Assembly (NCBI RefSeq): GCF_004345245.1
Contig: NZ_SLUQ01000007.1
Location: 62,001 to 126,000, forward strand
Source of the DNA: Rhizobium sp. BK251
GTDB lineage: Bacteria; Pseudomonadota; Alphaproteobacteria; Rhizobiales; Rhizobiaceae
Length of the DNA: 64,000 nucleotides
Direction: 5' to 3'
A program made the position numbers and the translations under genes. Numbering within the stretch: the stretch's first letter is position 1; the number at the start of each line of letters is the position of its first letter. The notes beneath the pieces were generated by a model. It was not told the origin of the DNA and did not search any database. It was given only the letters and a program-made list of their open reading frames with translations. Below, piece after piece: positions 41,249 through 50,579 of this stretch.

Positions 41249-43621
41249 TCAGTTAGGCAAGCCCTCGTCTCCGCCATAACCCAGATTGATGTCGCCCAGG
41301 GTCCGGAAGGTCAGCTTTGCGCCGACTGACCAGTCGCTCGCCGTCTCGTTCACGGTGTCGCGTCTCTCGCTGTAGGCGATCGTGAAGATCGTGCATTCGT
41401 CTTCGTAGGATAGGCCAATGGACTGGCGGCTGACCGAACTGTTGTTGAGGTCATAGGCGACGCCGCCGAAGACGGACCAGTATTCCTTGAACTTCAGTGA
41501 AGCGAAGCTCTGGAGTTCGTCATTGGGCACCGGCGAGCCGTAGTCGGGTTGGGCAGCGATATGGGTGTAGACCAGCGATGTGCTGAACCGGTCGTTCTGG
41601 TAGCCGGCGCTCGCGTCTCCTCGGCGGAACGAAAAGTCCGTTTCGTCGAGCCGGTAGGATCCAGTCAGCGAAACGCCCTGCGGCGTCGTGACCGAGCCCA
41701 TGCCCACGTAGTCGGAACGGCTGGTCTCCAGGCCAGATTCGGCACCCACATTTACAAGGTCGGGCCTGGCGAAGGAGTTCTGTCCGGCAATCTGGTATGA
41801 CTGGCCGAATAGGCCCGAGAGCTTGTAGCCGCTGTCGAAGGTGCCGGTATAGCGGATGCCGAGGTTGGCGCGCGTTCCGCCTTCGATGCGGTCATAGCCC
41901 GAGAATTTGTCGCGATCGAAGAGCGACGTCGCGTCGAAAACGAAGCTCTGCGCATCCTCGTTTGGCAGGCGACCGGCGAGCGGTTCGTCGGGGCGGACAT
42001 AGAGCTGGGCGATCGGTTCGAAGACGTGGCTGCTGTTGTTCGTCGTCGCCAGGATCGGGTAGCGCAGTTCGAGGCCAGCGGTGACCATGCCGCGTGCAGC
42101 GGCACCGGCATCGTCATAGTTGCCGTCGTAGATAAATGTCGGACCGAACGAATTTGCACTGTCCATGTTGAGCGCAAGCCCATCGCCGCGCGCTGCAAGC
42201 AATGGCGTGAAGAGCAGACCGCTGTCGTCCGTAAAAGTGCGCTGCCACTGCAGTTCGCCGGTCAAGCGGGACGTCTGCCCGGGCAAACCGCGGAAGCGGT
42301 CCTGGACGGGAATTCCATTGACCGTGTTGTAGATGTCTTCGTGAGTGCGCGAAAGATTGGTAAAGTTGACGTCGGCCGACAGCTCCCCGCCTGCGACAGA
42401 TTCGGGTGATACCCAATGATAGTCTATGACGGGATAGACGATCGCCTGCTTCTTCTCGGACACGCTGGTATCATCAGCATCCTGCACATCGAAGTAGAAG
42501 GAACGCATGTCGAAATAGTTGCGCTTGCCGAGGCCAGTCAAATAGACCTGATTGGTATGGGTCGACTGGTTGAGCCCCCGCAACTCATAGGTGCGCGAAA
42601 AATTATTATCGCTCTGCACCATGACATCCCAGCCAAACGCCCAACGGGGGTTGATCTGGAAATCTGCCTTGGAGTTGATCATGCCGCGGGCTTTGTGCTC
42701 CGCGTCGCTTGTATTCGGCGTGAAGAGATCCGGCTGAGCCTGGTCGATGCCGGCGGCCCGCAGGATATGCGTGCCGTTTTCGAAGCGCTGACGGAACTCG
42801 CCTTCCAGCATGAAACCCTGGCTGGTGTAGCCGGTTCCCGTGATGGTCGCATCCATGCTGGGCGAGATGACGTAGTAATAGGGAACGCTCAGCCCGAAGC
42901 CGAGATTCTGCGACGTGCTGAAGGTCGGAAACAGGAAGCCGGATTTCCGCCTTACCGTGTTATCAGGCACCTCGAGGAAAGGAACGTAGGCCAATGACTG
43001 GCCGAGCAGCTGAAAGCGCGCCTTCTCAAGGCGAATCGTATGCGTCTCGCCGTTCTGCACGACGCGCTCAGCCTTGACCTGCCAGAAAGGCGGATGCTCC
43101 GGATTCTCGGTGCAGGGCAGACACGCGGTATAGACGCCCTTGTGAAGGATCATCTGGGTGCCGCTGACGCGTTCGCCGGTTTCGGCCGTAAGACGCGTGT
43201 TGTCCGCCGTCTCGATTCGCAGTGAATTGACGAAACCCTCGGCGAAATTGTCCGTGACATCGAGTGAGTCGGCATACATGCGGTTGCCGTCGGGACCCAC
43301 GAGCTCGATGTTGCCGCTCGCCATCATGCGACCGGTCTTCTGGTTATACTCCACCTTCTGGGCCACCATCTTGTAGCCCGCGTAGTTTATCTGGACCCCG
43401 CCTTCAGCCGAAACGATCTCCGTGTCGCGGTTGTAGAGCAGCTGGTTTGCCGAAAGCATCAGCTTGGCGTCTTCGGAAATTTTCGGCTCCAGGGAAGGCA
43501 TGCCTATACTGCCCTGCTGCGCGAAAGCAGCAGGTACGCTTGCCGTATACGAGCACATGGAAATGCCCATGAGCAGGGCAACCACGTGTCTACCGGTATT
43601 CTTGCGGTCGCCTACCGCCAC
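41249..43621 (-). CDS. lptD: LPS-assembly outer-membrane protein LptD
   Basis: A 790-residue protein that inserts lipopolysaccharide into the outer leaflet. Signal peptide to about residue 35 (AAFA-QQG), an LptA-like N-terminal beta-jellyroll domain (about 55-170), and a C-terminal 26-strand barrel domain. A CLPC pair at about residues 168-171 may form the disulfide needed for maturation. The start is GTG 43621 immediately after the lptG stop, with a strong AGGAGG eight bases upstream; this arrangement makes translation coupling likely. Confidence 0.95.
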   Translation of the reverse strand: MAVGDRKNTGRHVVALLMGISMCSYTASVPAAFAQQGSIGMPSLEPKISEDAKLMLSANQLLYNRDTEIVSAEGGVQINYAGYKMVAQKVEYNQKTGRMMASGNIELVGPDGNRMYADSLDVTDNFAEGFVNSLRIETADNTRLTAETGERVSGTQMILHKGVYTACLPCTENPEHPPFWQVKAERVVQNGETHTIRLEKARFQLLGQSLAYVPFLEVPDNTVRRKSGFLFPTFSTSQNLGFGLSVPYYYVISPSMDATITGTGYTSQGFMLEGEFRQRFENGTHILRAAGIDQAQPDLFTPNTSDAEHKARGMINSKADFQINPRWAFGWDVMVQSDNNFSRTYELRGLNQSTHTNQVYLTGLGKRNYFDMRSFYFDVQDADDTSVSEKKQAIVYPVIDYHWVSPESVAGGELSADVNFTNLSRTHEDIYNTVNGIPVQDRFRGLPGQTSRLTGELQWQRTFTDDSGLLFTPLLAARGDGLALNMDSANSFGPTFIYDGNYDDAGAAARGMVTAGLELRYPILATTNNSSHVFEPIAQLYVRPDEPLAGRLPNEDAQSFVFDATSLFDRDKFSGYDRIEGGTRANLGIRYTGTFDSGYKLSGLFGQSYQIAGQNSFARPDLVNVGAESGLETSRSDYVGMGSVTTPQGVSLTGSYRLDETDFSFRRGDASAGYQNDRFSTSLVYTHIAAQPDYGSPVPNDELQSFASLKFKEYWSVFGGVAYDLNNSSVSRQSIGLSYEDECTIFTIAYSERRDTVNETASDWSVGAKLTFRTLGDINLGYGGDEGLPN

Positions 43622-44713
43622 TTAGCCATCCTCCTGATGAAGCAGTATCGTCGCTCCGAGAGCCAGGGCGACGACCACGGGAATCCAGGTCGCCACAAAG
43701 GGGGGAACTACTCCACTGCTTCCAAATGCTTTTACGAGCACGGTGACAACATAAAGCACGAAGCCGGAGAGGATTCCACCCAGAATCACCGAGCGTGACT
43801 GGTTGAATCTACTGAATTTAAGGGACACTGTTGCAGCAATGAGCGTCATCGCCACGAGCAGCAACGGCTGGGCCAAAAGAGCGTGGAACTGTGTCTCCAG
43901 CGCCTTTGTGGGCACGCCGTATGATTTCGCGATCTCGATTCGCTTGGAAAGATCGAAAAAGCCAATGGTTTCAGGCTGTGTCAGCCGCTCGCGAACGAAG
44001 TCGCGTGTCAGATTGGTACTAACCTGTGCATTATCCTTACGGGTAGCGACCTCGCCGGGGCGACGCTCGTTGACATCGTTAAGCTGCCAGTAACCATCTT
44101 CCAACTTTGCCGAGGCGGCATCCTGTCTCAGAGTGACCCGCCCGCCAGAATCGAAGTGGACGAATACGGCGTTTGCTAGCAGCGTTCCGTTCTCGAGAAT
44201 CGACTTGGCGCCGATGATGACATCGTCGTCGCCGCTGATCTGCCGGATCCACGGGACCGACTGCGAATTGTTCGCGGATGCAGCCTTTTCGCCCTTCCAG
44301 CCGGACTCGAGTTGCAGCGCCTGTCTTTGTCCCCAGGCGGCCAGCGGATTGAGCACCGTCATGGTCATGAGACCGAGAAGGAAGGCGCCGACGGCAAATG
44401 GCGTCATGAACTGCCATACCGAAATCCCGGCCGAGCGGGTCACGACCAGTTCGTATCGGCGGTTGAGGCCGATGAGGACGGTCATGCCTGCAAAGAGGGC
44501 GATGAATGGAACCGTCTGCTGCAGGATCAAGGGCAGGCGCGAAGCCGTCAACAGCAGGCCTCCCGTGACCGTATAGCCGGGAAGCCCGGTCATGCGACCC
44601 GCCGTTTCGCTGAAGTCGACGAGGAATGTGATGGCGGCCACCCCTAGGAAGAACCAGAAGGTAGTGACCACGTACCGCATGAAGAAGTAGCGGCCGAGGG
44701 TGTTGAAGATCAT
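43622..44713 (-). CDS. lptG: LPS export ABC transporter permease LptG
   Basis: A 363-residue YjgP/YjgQ permease. Three N-terminal and three C-terminal transmembrane helices surround a periplasmic beta-jellyroll (about residues 135-260) that passes LPS to LptC/LptA. N-terminal YFFMRYVVTTFWFFLG and TVPFIALFAGM are typical. The ATG overlaps the lptF stop by 4 bp, and lptD follows at once. The ATPase LptB is not in the window. Confidence 0.94.
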   Translation of the reverse strand: MIFNTLGRYFFMRYVVTTFWFFLGVAAITFLVDFSETAGRMTGLPGYTVTGGLLLTASRLPLILQQTVPFIALFAGMTVLIGLNRRYELVVTRSAGISVWQFMTPFAVGAFLLGLMTMTVLNPLAAWGQRQALQLESGWKGEKAASANNSQSVPWIRQISGDDDVIIGAKSILENGTLLANAVFVHFDSGGRVTLRQDAASAKLEDGYWQLNDVNERRPGEVATRKDNAQVSTNLTRDFVRERLTQPETIGFFDLSKRIEIAKSYGVPTKALETQFHALLAQPLLLVAMTLIAATVSLKFSRFNQSRSVILGGILSGFVLYVVTVLVKAFGSSGVVPPFVATWIPVVVALALGATILLHQEDG

Positions 44714-45888
44714 GCACTGCCTCCGGCCGAGCTGTCGTCGGCGGTGGAGTATCGCTCCTGCAGCCGTTGCCAGAAGTCGCCGACCCGGCCGCGGATCGCC
44801 GCGGGCATGGTGATTCTCCGGTTGCGCTTGAGAAGAAGCGCCGCGATGCCGCCGCTGACGAGCGGAACCGCATAGAGCACCGGAATGAAACTCGTCGTCG
44901 TCTCGATCTGGTTGGCTGCGTAGAAGGCGGCCCAGCGCAGCGCGAAGGCGAGCGCCAGCGCAACGACCATCGGATGCAGCCGTGCCTCGCGGTGAGACCG
45001 CGCATCGCCTGCTGCGACGAGGGAGATCAGGGCGAAGACGATCGGCAGCAGCCAGTCCGTGAGCCGCCGGTGCAACTCCGCGACATAGCTTCTCGGCTTG
45101 TAGACGTAATCCGGATCCTTCGTATCAGGGTGAAGGAGGAAGGCCAGGTCGCGGTCGCTGGCGCGCAAGGTCGCCTGGCCGCGGCTCTGCGTGAGGTCGG
45201 AAAGATCGAAGGAGTACGAATCGAACTTGATGACAGAAACATCGCCGTTCGCTGCTTTCCGATGAACCTCGCCATCCTTCATGATCAGCGAATTGCCGTT
45301 CTCGTCGACCGCTCCTTCGCGAGCGTAATAGATGAGCTCAAATGCGGGATCGCGCTCATCGACGACGAAAAGGCCCTTGAGAATGCGGCCTGAGAGACGT
45401 TCGGAAATCTGGACATACAGCCCGTCTTCGATCTTGCGGAAGGTCTTCTCCTCGATGACCGAGGAGAGGAGATCCGCATATGCCGCGGCGATCATCTGGC
45501 GAGCTTCGGTCTTGGCCCTCGGCTCGACGATGTTGTCGACGAGGAACGAGAAGACACTGATGACGGCCGCCAGGAGCATGATGGGCCGAATGATCGTGCC
45601 GCGGTCCGCGCCGGCTGCATCGATGACGGTCAGCTCCGAATCGTTGTTCATCGCCGTCAGCGTCTGGGTGATGCCGATCGTCAGCGCGAAAGGCAGTACA
45701 ATCGGAATGATCGACGGCAGGATGAAGGTTGCGAGCTTTGCGAAGGAGCCGATCGACTGGCCGCTGTCGGTCACGAGATTGATTCGAGCCAGCACCTGCG
45801 TCGTCCAGATAATCGCGAGGACGGGCAGAAGTGCGACAAGGAACATCTGTCCGACGCGTCGCAGGATATATGTCTCGAGTATCTTCAT
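44710..45888 (-). CDS. lptF: LPS export ABC transporter permease LptF
   Basis: A 392-residue paralogue and partner of LptG, with the same 3+3 helix plan and a periplasmic domain at about 140-270. N-terminal LETYILRRVGQMFLVALLPVLAIIWTTQVL and the conserved LPFALTIGITQTLTAMNNDSELTV segment identify it. First gene of lptF-lptG-lptD; about 100 bp separate it from the PAP2 gene upstream on the same strand. Confidence 0.94.
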   Translation of the reverse strand: MKILETYILRRVGQMFLVALLPVLAIIWTTQVLARINLVTDSGQSIGSFAKLATFILPSIIPIVLPFALTIGITQTLTAMNNDSELTVIDAAGADRGTIIRPIMLLAAVISVFSFLVDNIVEPRAKTEARQMIAAAYADLLSSVIEEKTFRKIEDGLYVQISERLSGRILKGLFVVDERDPAFELIYYAREGAVDENGNSLIMKDGEVHRKAANGDVSVIKFDSYSFDLSDLTQSRGQATLRASDRDLAFLLHPDTKDPDYVYKPRSYVAELHRRLTDWLLPIVFALISLVAAGDARSHREARLHPMVVALALAFALRWAAFYAANQIETTTSFIPVLYAVPLVSGGIAALLLKRNRRITMPAAIRGRVGDFWQRLQERYSTADDSSAGGSA

Positions 45889-45989
45889 GCAGCTCTGAGT
45901 GTCCGATCCGCAGTAGCACGCCGCCCCGAGGAAAGTTTCATCTACGCCGTTTGCGGGATTATTGCGACAAGCGCCCGGCGAAAATTAAA

Positions 45990-46742
45990 CTAAATTCCGG
46001 ATTTTTTTTGAGGGTGTGATCTTTGCGATAGCGAAAGCAATGCGACGAACACAACCAGCGACGACAGCCAGCCCAGCACGACGTCCGAAAGATAATGGCC
46101 TCCGAAGGAGACCCTGAGCGCCGGCATGAGGAGCGAGATAGCCGCAAGGGGTAGCGCGAGAGCCGTTCTTGCCGGCTGCGGAAGGATCAGGATGAGGCAA
46201 AAGAGCCACCCCGCGGAGGCTGCTTCCCCGGAAATGAAGGAACAGTTGCTAAGACACTTGCCGGCGAAGGAGCCGGCCGGAACGAAGTGGAGGTGGCCGC
46301 CGAAAATGTCCGTTTCGTAAGGGCGCGGCCGTCCGGAATATTGCTTGAGAATGATGTTCGAGATGAGGCCCGGGCCGATGATGAGCGCGGCAAGCGCGAC
46401 CTTCAGGTTTCTCGCCCTGATCGGTTTGAAGGTTGCGCCGTGCTGTTGATAGGAGACGAACAGCATGCAGAGCAGGAGGAGTGCCGTCACGTTCGGCAAC
46501 TCGAAGAAGATCTTCCTTATGAGGATGAAGATCGGTTGGCTGCTGTAGGGAAAGACGCCGCACACCTGGCCCAGGCCCGCCGATGGCGGGCACGCGGAGG
46601 TCAGGAAGAAAAGCCGGGAGACGAAGATGTCGATCTGCGGAAAGGCGGCGAAGAGGCCGAGCAGGGCCCACCACGTCCAGAACAGAAGGAGGAATGCACC
46701 GCCGGCCGTTGTCGGTAGCCGAAGCCACCTCTTGCTTGCCAT
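45990..46742 (-). CDS. PAP2-family membrane phosphatase
   Basis: A 250-residue membrane protein with five to six hydrophobic segments and the three lipid-phosphatase motifs: KQYSGRPRP (KxxxxxxRP), SFISGEAASAG (PSGH variant, with Glu where His is usual) and RVSFGGHYLSDV (SRxxxxxHxxxD). Members remove phosphate from lipids such as undecaprenyl pyrophosphate, phosphatidylglycerophosphate or lipid A. Its place ahead of the lpt genes suggests a lipid substrate but proves nothing. ATG 46742 is chosen; an upstream TTG (46802) or GTG would lengthen the cytosolic N-terminus. Confidence 0.85.
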   Translation of the reverse strand: MASKRWLRLPTTAGGAFLLLFWTWWALLGLFAAFPQIDIFVSRLFFLTSACPPSAGLGQVCGVFPYSSQPIFILIRKIFFELPNVTALLLLCMLFVSYQQHGATFKPIRARNLKVALAALIIGPGLISNIILKQYSGRPRPYETDIFGGHLHFVPAGSFAGKCLSNCSFISGEAASAGWLFCLILILPQPARTALALPLAAISLLMPALRVSFGGHYLSDVVLGWLSSLVVFVALLSLSQRSHPQKKSGI

Positions 46743-46995
46743 GCGCTCTTGGTTGCGGAACACTATTGTCAACGAACGAATTCCTGTAGGCAGGGCGAAC
46801 AAGAACGATCACCTTGCCGGTGGCCGACTTCGCTCCGCGTATTGCACTATTTTCCCTCTCTTTGAAGAGGGGCGGGCGGTCGGCCCTGTACACCTTCTTT
46901 TGTCCGGGAAACGCTCCCCGGAAGCTTGTATTCATTCTTCGAACCCGGAATGATTGCGGCCAGACCGGATATTGCCGCATGTCAATGGAGATAAG

Positions 46996-48489
46996 ATGTC
47001 AGCCAAGTTCGAAGTTTCATTTTCCAAGTCGGTTCGGCTGAGCGCCGGCCTGGCCATCCTGCTGAAGGCCTCCGGAAGCGAATTGCCCGCCGGAGCCGAA
47101 GCTGCCGATCCCGCAAATGTTTTCGCCAAGGCTGCAAAGATCGCCCAGTTTTCCGGCAAGGCCCGCAAGACCCTGGATATCATTGCGCCGGAGGGTTCTC
47201 CCGTCGACCGTATCGTTGTGCTCGGCCTTGGAAAGGCTGCGGAAATCACGACGCAGGACTGGCTGAAAGCGGGCGGTGCCGCCACGGCGAAGATCAGGGA
47301 CACTGACAAGGTGACTATCTTCGTCGACGCGCCCGGCGTGGAGGTTGACGGCAAGGCGGCGGCCGACTTCGCGCTTGGACTTCTGCTGCGCGCCTACAGC
47401 TTCGATACCTACAAGACGAAGAAGAGTGACGACGACGACCAGACCAAGACGAAGCATGTGAAGGTGACGATCGTCACCGCCGAGGCCGCTGCGGCCAAGA
47501 AGTTCTTTGCGGTTTCCGAGGCCGTCGCCACGGGCGTGAATCTGGCTCGCGACCTCGTCAACGAGCCGGCGAACGTGCTGGGTCCCGTCGAATTCGCCGC
47601 CAAGGCGAAGGAACTGGAAAAGCTCGGCGTCGAGGTGGAAGTGCTGACCGAACGCGAAATGCGGCGGCTTGGCATGGGCGCGCTTCTCGGTGTGGCGCAG
47701 GGCTCGGCGCGTCCTCCGCGTCTGGTTGTCATGCAGTGGAAGGGCGGCAAGGCGAAGGAAAAGCCGGTCGCCTTCGTCGGCAAGGGAGTTGTCTTTGACA
47801 CGGGCGGCATTTCCATCAAGCCGGCCGCCGGCATGGAAGACATGAAGGGTGATATGGGTGGTGCAGCGGCCGTGACTGGCCTCATGCACGTGCTGGCCGC
47901 CCGCAAGGCGAGTGTCAACGCCGTCGGCATCATCGGCCTCGTCGAGAACATGCCGGACGGGAACGCGCAGCGTCCCGGTGATATCGTCACCTCGATGTCG
48001 GGCCAGACGATCGAGGTGATCAACACGGATGCCGAGGGGCGCCTCGTGCTCGGCGATGCCCTCTGGTATTGCAACGATCGCTTCAAGCCGCAGTTCATGA
48101 TCAATCTCGCCACACTCACCGGCGCGATCATCGTCGCCCTCGGCAACAGCCACGCCGGCCTGTTCTCCAACGACGATGCACTCGCGGAGCGCTTGACGAC
48201 AGCCGGGCTCGCCACGGAGGAAAAGGTCTGGCGCATGCCGCTCGGCAAGGAATATGACAAGATGATCGACAGCAAGTTCGCCGACATGAAGAATACCGGC
48301 GGGCGCCAGGCCGGATCGATCACCGCTGCGCATTTCCTCAAGCGTTTCGTCCAGGACACGCCTTGGGCGCATCTCGATATCGCGGGAACGGCGATGGGTT
48401 CGCCGCTGAACGATATCAACCAGTCGTGGGGCTCCGGTTTCGGCGTGCGCCTGCTCGATGAACTCGTGCGCACCAACTACGAATCGTAA
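46996..48489 (+). CDS. pepA: Leucyl aminopeptidase
   Basis: A 497-residue M17 di-zinc exopeptidase. The C-terminal domain shows NTDAEGRLVLGDAL, the metal-binding KGVVFDTGGISIKPAAGMEDMKGDMGG and the catalytic Lys/Arg, while the N-terminal macro-like domain is regulatory or DNA-binding in E. coli PepA. ATG 46996 follows GGAG at five bases. A short acidic/Lys insertion (KKSDDDDQTKTK) lies near residue 150. holC follows 20 bp later. Confidence 0.96.
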   Translation: MSAKFEVSFSKSVRLSAGLAILLKASGSELPAGAEAADPANVFAKAAKIAQFSGKARKTLDIIAPEGSPVDRIVVLGLGKAAEITTQDWLKAGGAATAKIRDTDKVTIFVDAPGVEVDGKAAADFALGLLLRAYSFDTYKTKKSDDDDQTKTKHVKVTIVTAEAAAAKKFFAVSEAVATGVNLARDLVNEPANVLGPVEFAAKAKELEKLGVEVEVLTEREMRRLGMGALLGVAQGSARPPRLVVMQWKGGKAKEKPVAFVGKGVVFDTGGISIKPAAGMEDMKGDMGGAAAVTGLMHVLAARKASVNAVGIIGLVENMPDGNAQRPGDIVTSMSGQTIEVINTDAEGRLVLGDALWYCNDRFKPQFMINLATLTGAIIVALGNSHAGLFSNDDALAERLTTAGLATEEKVWRMPLGKEYDKMIDSKFADMKNTGGRQAGSITAAHFLKRFVQDTPWAHLDIAGTAMGSPLNDINQSWGSGFGVRLLDELVRTNYES

Positions 48490-48509
48490 GCGAGGGATAA
48501 CCGCCTGCC

Positions 48510-48959
48510 TTGACCGAGGTTCTGTTCTATCATCTGACTGAATCCAAGCTGGAGGATGCGCTCCCGCCGCTTCTCGACAAGAGCGTCGAGCGCGGCTGGC
48601 GCGTCGTCGTCCAGGCGAAGGAGGCCGCGCGCCGCGACCTGCTCGACGCGCACCTCTGGACGTTTCGGGAAGACAGCTTCCTGCCGCACGGCACGGACGA
48701 GGGCGACATGGCGGCGAGCCAACCGGTCCTGCTGACCACGTCTGCCGACAATGCCAATGACGCCACCGTCCGCTTTTTCGTGGACGGTGCCGATGCGTCG
48801 GGGGTCGAAGGCTACGCTCGCGTCGTCTTCATGTTCGATGGTTACGACCAGGAGCAGTTGGAGGCGGCGCGCGCCCAATGGAAGAAGCTGAAAGGCGAGG
48901 GGCACAACCTCACCTACTGGCAGCAATCCGGCGAAGGGCGTTGGGAAAAGAAGGCCTGA
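48510..48959 (+). CDS. holC: DNA polymerase III subunit chi
   Basis: A 149-residue HolC that links the clamp loader to SSB. N-terminal VLFYHLTESKLEDALPPLLDKSVERGWRVVV, HLWTF and the C-terminal WKKLKGEGHNLTYWQQ are typical. The start appears to be TTG 48510, as no ATG is in frame nearby and the family N-terminus begins here; GAGGG lies rather far upstream. The pepA-holC pairing is conserved in many proteobacteria. Confidence 0.92.
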   Translation: MTEVLFYHLTESKLEDALPPLLDKSVERGWRVVVQAKEAARRDLLDAHLWTFREDSFLPHGTDEGDMAASQPVLLTTSADNANDATVRFFVDGADASGVEGYARVVFMFDGYDQEQLEAARAQWKKLKGEGHNLTYWQQSGEGRWEKKA

Positions 48960-48976
48960 GCCAGGCCCTCACATTT

Positions 48977-49525
48977 TCATCGCGATGCATCTTCCTGCAT
49001 CACCACCTTGTCGATGAACGCCTTCTTTGCCTCGGTATAGGCGGCGCGATCATTCACGTGCGCCTGCGCGAGCTGGATCTTCAGTTCCTCGTAGGATCGC
49101 GCAAGCGAAGGGTCATTGCGCAATCGGTCGCGAAACAGGATATTCCGCTGCCAGTGGAAGCCGCCGTGTTCGACGATGTGGACGAGATGCGTCCGCGTCT
49201 CGCCCTTGATGCCCCGGCCGAAGATATGGTCGCCGGGAACGATGTCGCTCCCCGCATAATCGTAGCCGATTGCCCCCAGCGGGGCGACGCAGGCCAGTCC
49301 GTCGTCGAAGTGCCTGACGCCGACGAGGATGTCGATGATCGGCTTCGCCCTGATCGCGGGAATGGCGGTGCTTCCGAAATGCTGGACGTCAAGTGCGATC
49401 GTGCCCAGCACCTGCCTGATCGCAATTTCCTCGCGGCTGAAGGCTTCGCGCCAGCGGTCGTTCGGCTCGGCGAGCCGGACGGACTTGTGCTTGAGGCCCA
49501 ATCCGAACGAGGCATCATCCTCCAT
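48977..49525 (-). CDS. GrpB family protein (nucleotidyltransferase-like)
   Basis: A 182-residue protein of the GrpB/UPF0157 family. The core HFGSTAIPAIRAKPIIDILVGV (about residues 49-70) has the GS and DxL/V pattern of the nucleotidyltransferase fold, and HLVHIVEHGGFHWQRNILFRDRLR is the second family signature. A few members are fused to dephospho-CoA kinase; function of the stand-alone form is unknown. Convergent with holC, 17 bp apart. Confidence 0.9.
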   Translation of the reverse strand: MEDDASFGLGLKHKSVRLAEPNDRWREAFSREEIAIRQVLGTIALDVQHFGSTAIPAIRAKPIIDILVGVRHFDDGLACVAPLGAIGYDYAGSDIVPGDHIFGRGIKGETRTHLVHIVEHGGFHWQRNILFRDRLRNDPSLARSYEELKIQLAQAHVNDRAAYTEAKKAFIDKVVMQEDASR

Positions 49526-49569
49526 GCAACCCTCCTGAGGTGGTCATGCCGGATGATGCCCGCAATTTC

Positions 49570-50496
49570 TCAATCGTAGAAGGCGTCGACGAACTTGCGC
49601 TTGCCGAGCATGAAGGCGTCGGCAACGTGGCGAAGCGGCGAAAGGTCGACATCGGACGTGCCGGCCTTGATGATCTCGGCAAAGCGCTTGTAGAGCGAAG
49701 GATATTCCTGCTCGGGCTCCGAGAACTTCAGCTCGCCGTTGATCGAAAGCTTCGCGCCGCCTTCGGAAAGAATCATCTGTCCGGTCTCGGTCTCGGCGAT
49801 GATGTCCCAGCTCTGCTTGCCGGTCTGGCGCCAGTCGAATTCCGCATGCACGGGAACATAGTCGACGTTGCGGAAGTGCAGGTCCGCCGCGATCGGCGAA
49901 TCGCGGTTCTCAGGAAATTCGAGCGTACCACCGGTCAGGAAGATCGCCTTCGGCAGGATGTGCGTGACGATCGACAGCGCGTTGATGCCCGGATCGAAGA
50001 CGCCGAGGCCACCCGCCTGCCAGATCCATTCCTGGTTCGGATGCCAGTGGCGGACATCCTCCTTCCAGATGACGTGGACGCTGTTGATCTTCGTCGAGGC
50101 GAGGAAGGCTTTCGTAGCCTCGACCGCCGGCGCATAGCGTGAATGCCAGCTGGCAAACAGCGAGGCGCCCTGCTTGGCGGCGAGCGCTTCCAGGTCGGCA
50201 ACTTCGCTCAGCGTCGCGCCAGGCGGCTTTTCCAGGAAGACGTGTTTTCCGGCGGCGAGCGCCTTGTAGGCCGCTTCATAGCGGTACTGCGGCGGCATGC
50301 AGAGCGAGACGGCATCGATCGAAGGTTCCGCATCGAGCATCTCGTCGATCGACTTGTAGGCCGCAATTCCCTCGACAGTGCCATGCCGGCTCGCCGTCGC
50401 CACGAGATTGAAATCCGGGTTCTTGGCGATGGAGGGGAGGTGCTGGTCGCGGACGATCTTGCCGACGCCGACGATTGCAAGGTTGATGGCTGACAT
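49570..50496 (-). CDS. D-galactose (L-arabinose) 1-dehydrogenase, Gfo/Idh/MocA family
   Basis: A 308-residue oxidoreductase. GVGKIVRDQHLPSI at residues 10-23 binds NAD(P), and FLEKPPGATLSE carries the conserved EKP lysine. Segments WKEDVRHWHPNQEWIWQAGGLGVFDPGINALSIVT are very close, from memory, to the Azospirillum brasilense L-arabinose/D-galactose 1-dehydrogenase that starts the non-phosphorylative sugar pathway. The rest of that pathway is not in the window. Downstream of nothing obvious; GrpB follows 45 bp later on the same strand. Confidence 0.85.
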   Translation of the reverse strand: MSAINLAIVGVGKIVRDQHLPSIAKNPDFNLVATASRHGTVEGIAAYKSIDEMLDAEPSIDAVSLCMPPQYRYEAAYKALAAGKHVFLEKPPGATLSEVADLEALAAKQGASLFASWHSRYAPAVEATKAFLASTKINSVHVIWKEDVRHWHPNQEWIWQAGGLGVFDPGINALSIVTHILPKAIFLTGGTLEFPENRDSPIAADLHFRNVDYVPVHAEFDWRQTGKQSWDIIAETETGQMILSEGGAKLSINGELKFSEPEQEYPSLYKRFAEIIKAGTSDVDLSPLRHVADAFMLGKRKFVDAFYD

Positions 50497-50579
50497 GGGA
50501 GTGCTCGCGTTGGTGCGTTGTTCGAAAAGTATGATTTATTGCGGCCCGTTTTACCAGAATTGGGCGACCGGGCAACCGC

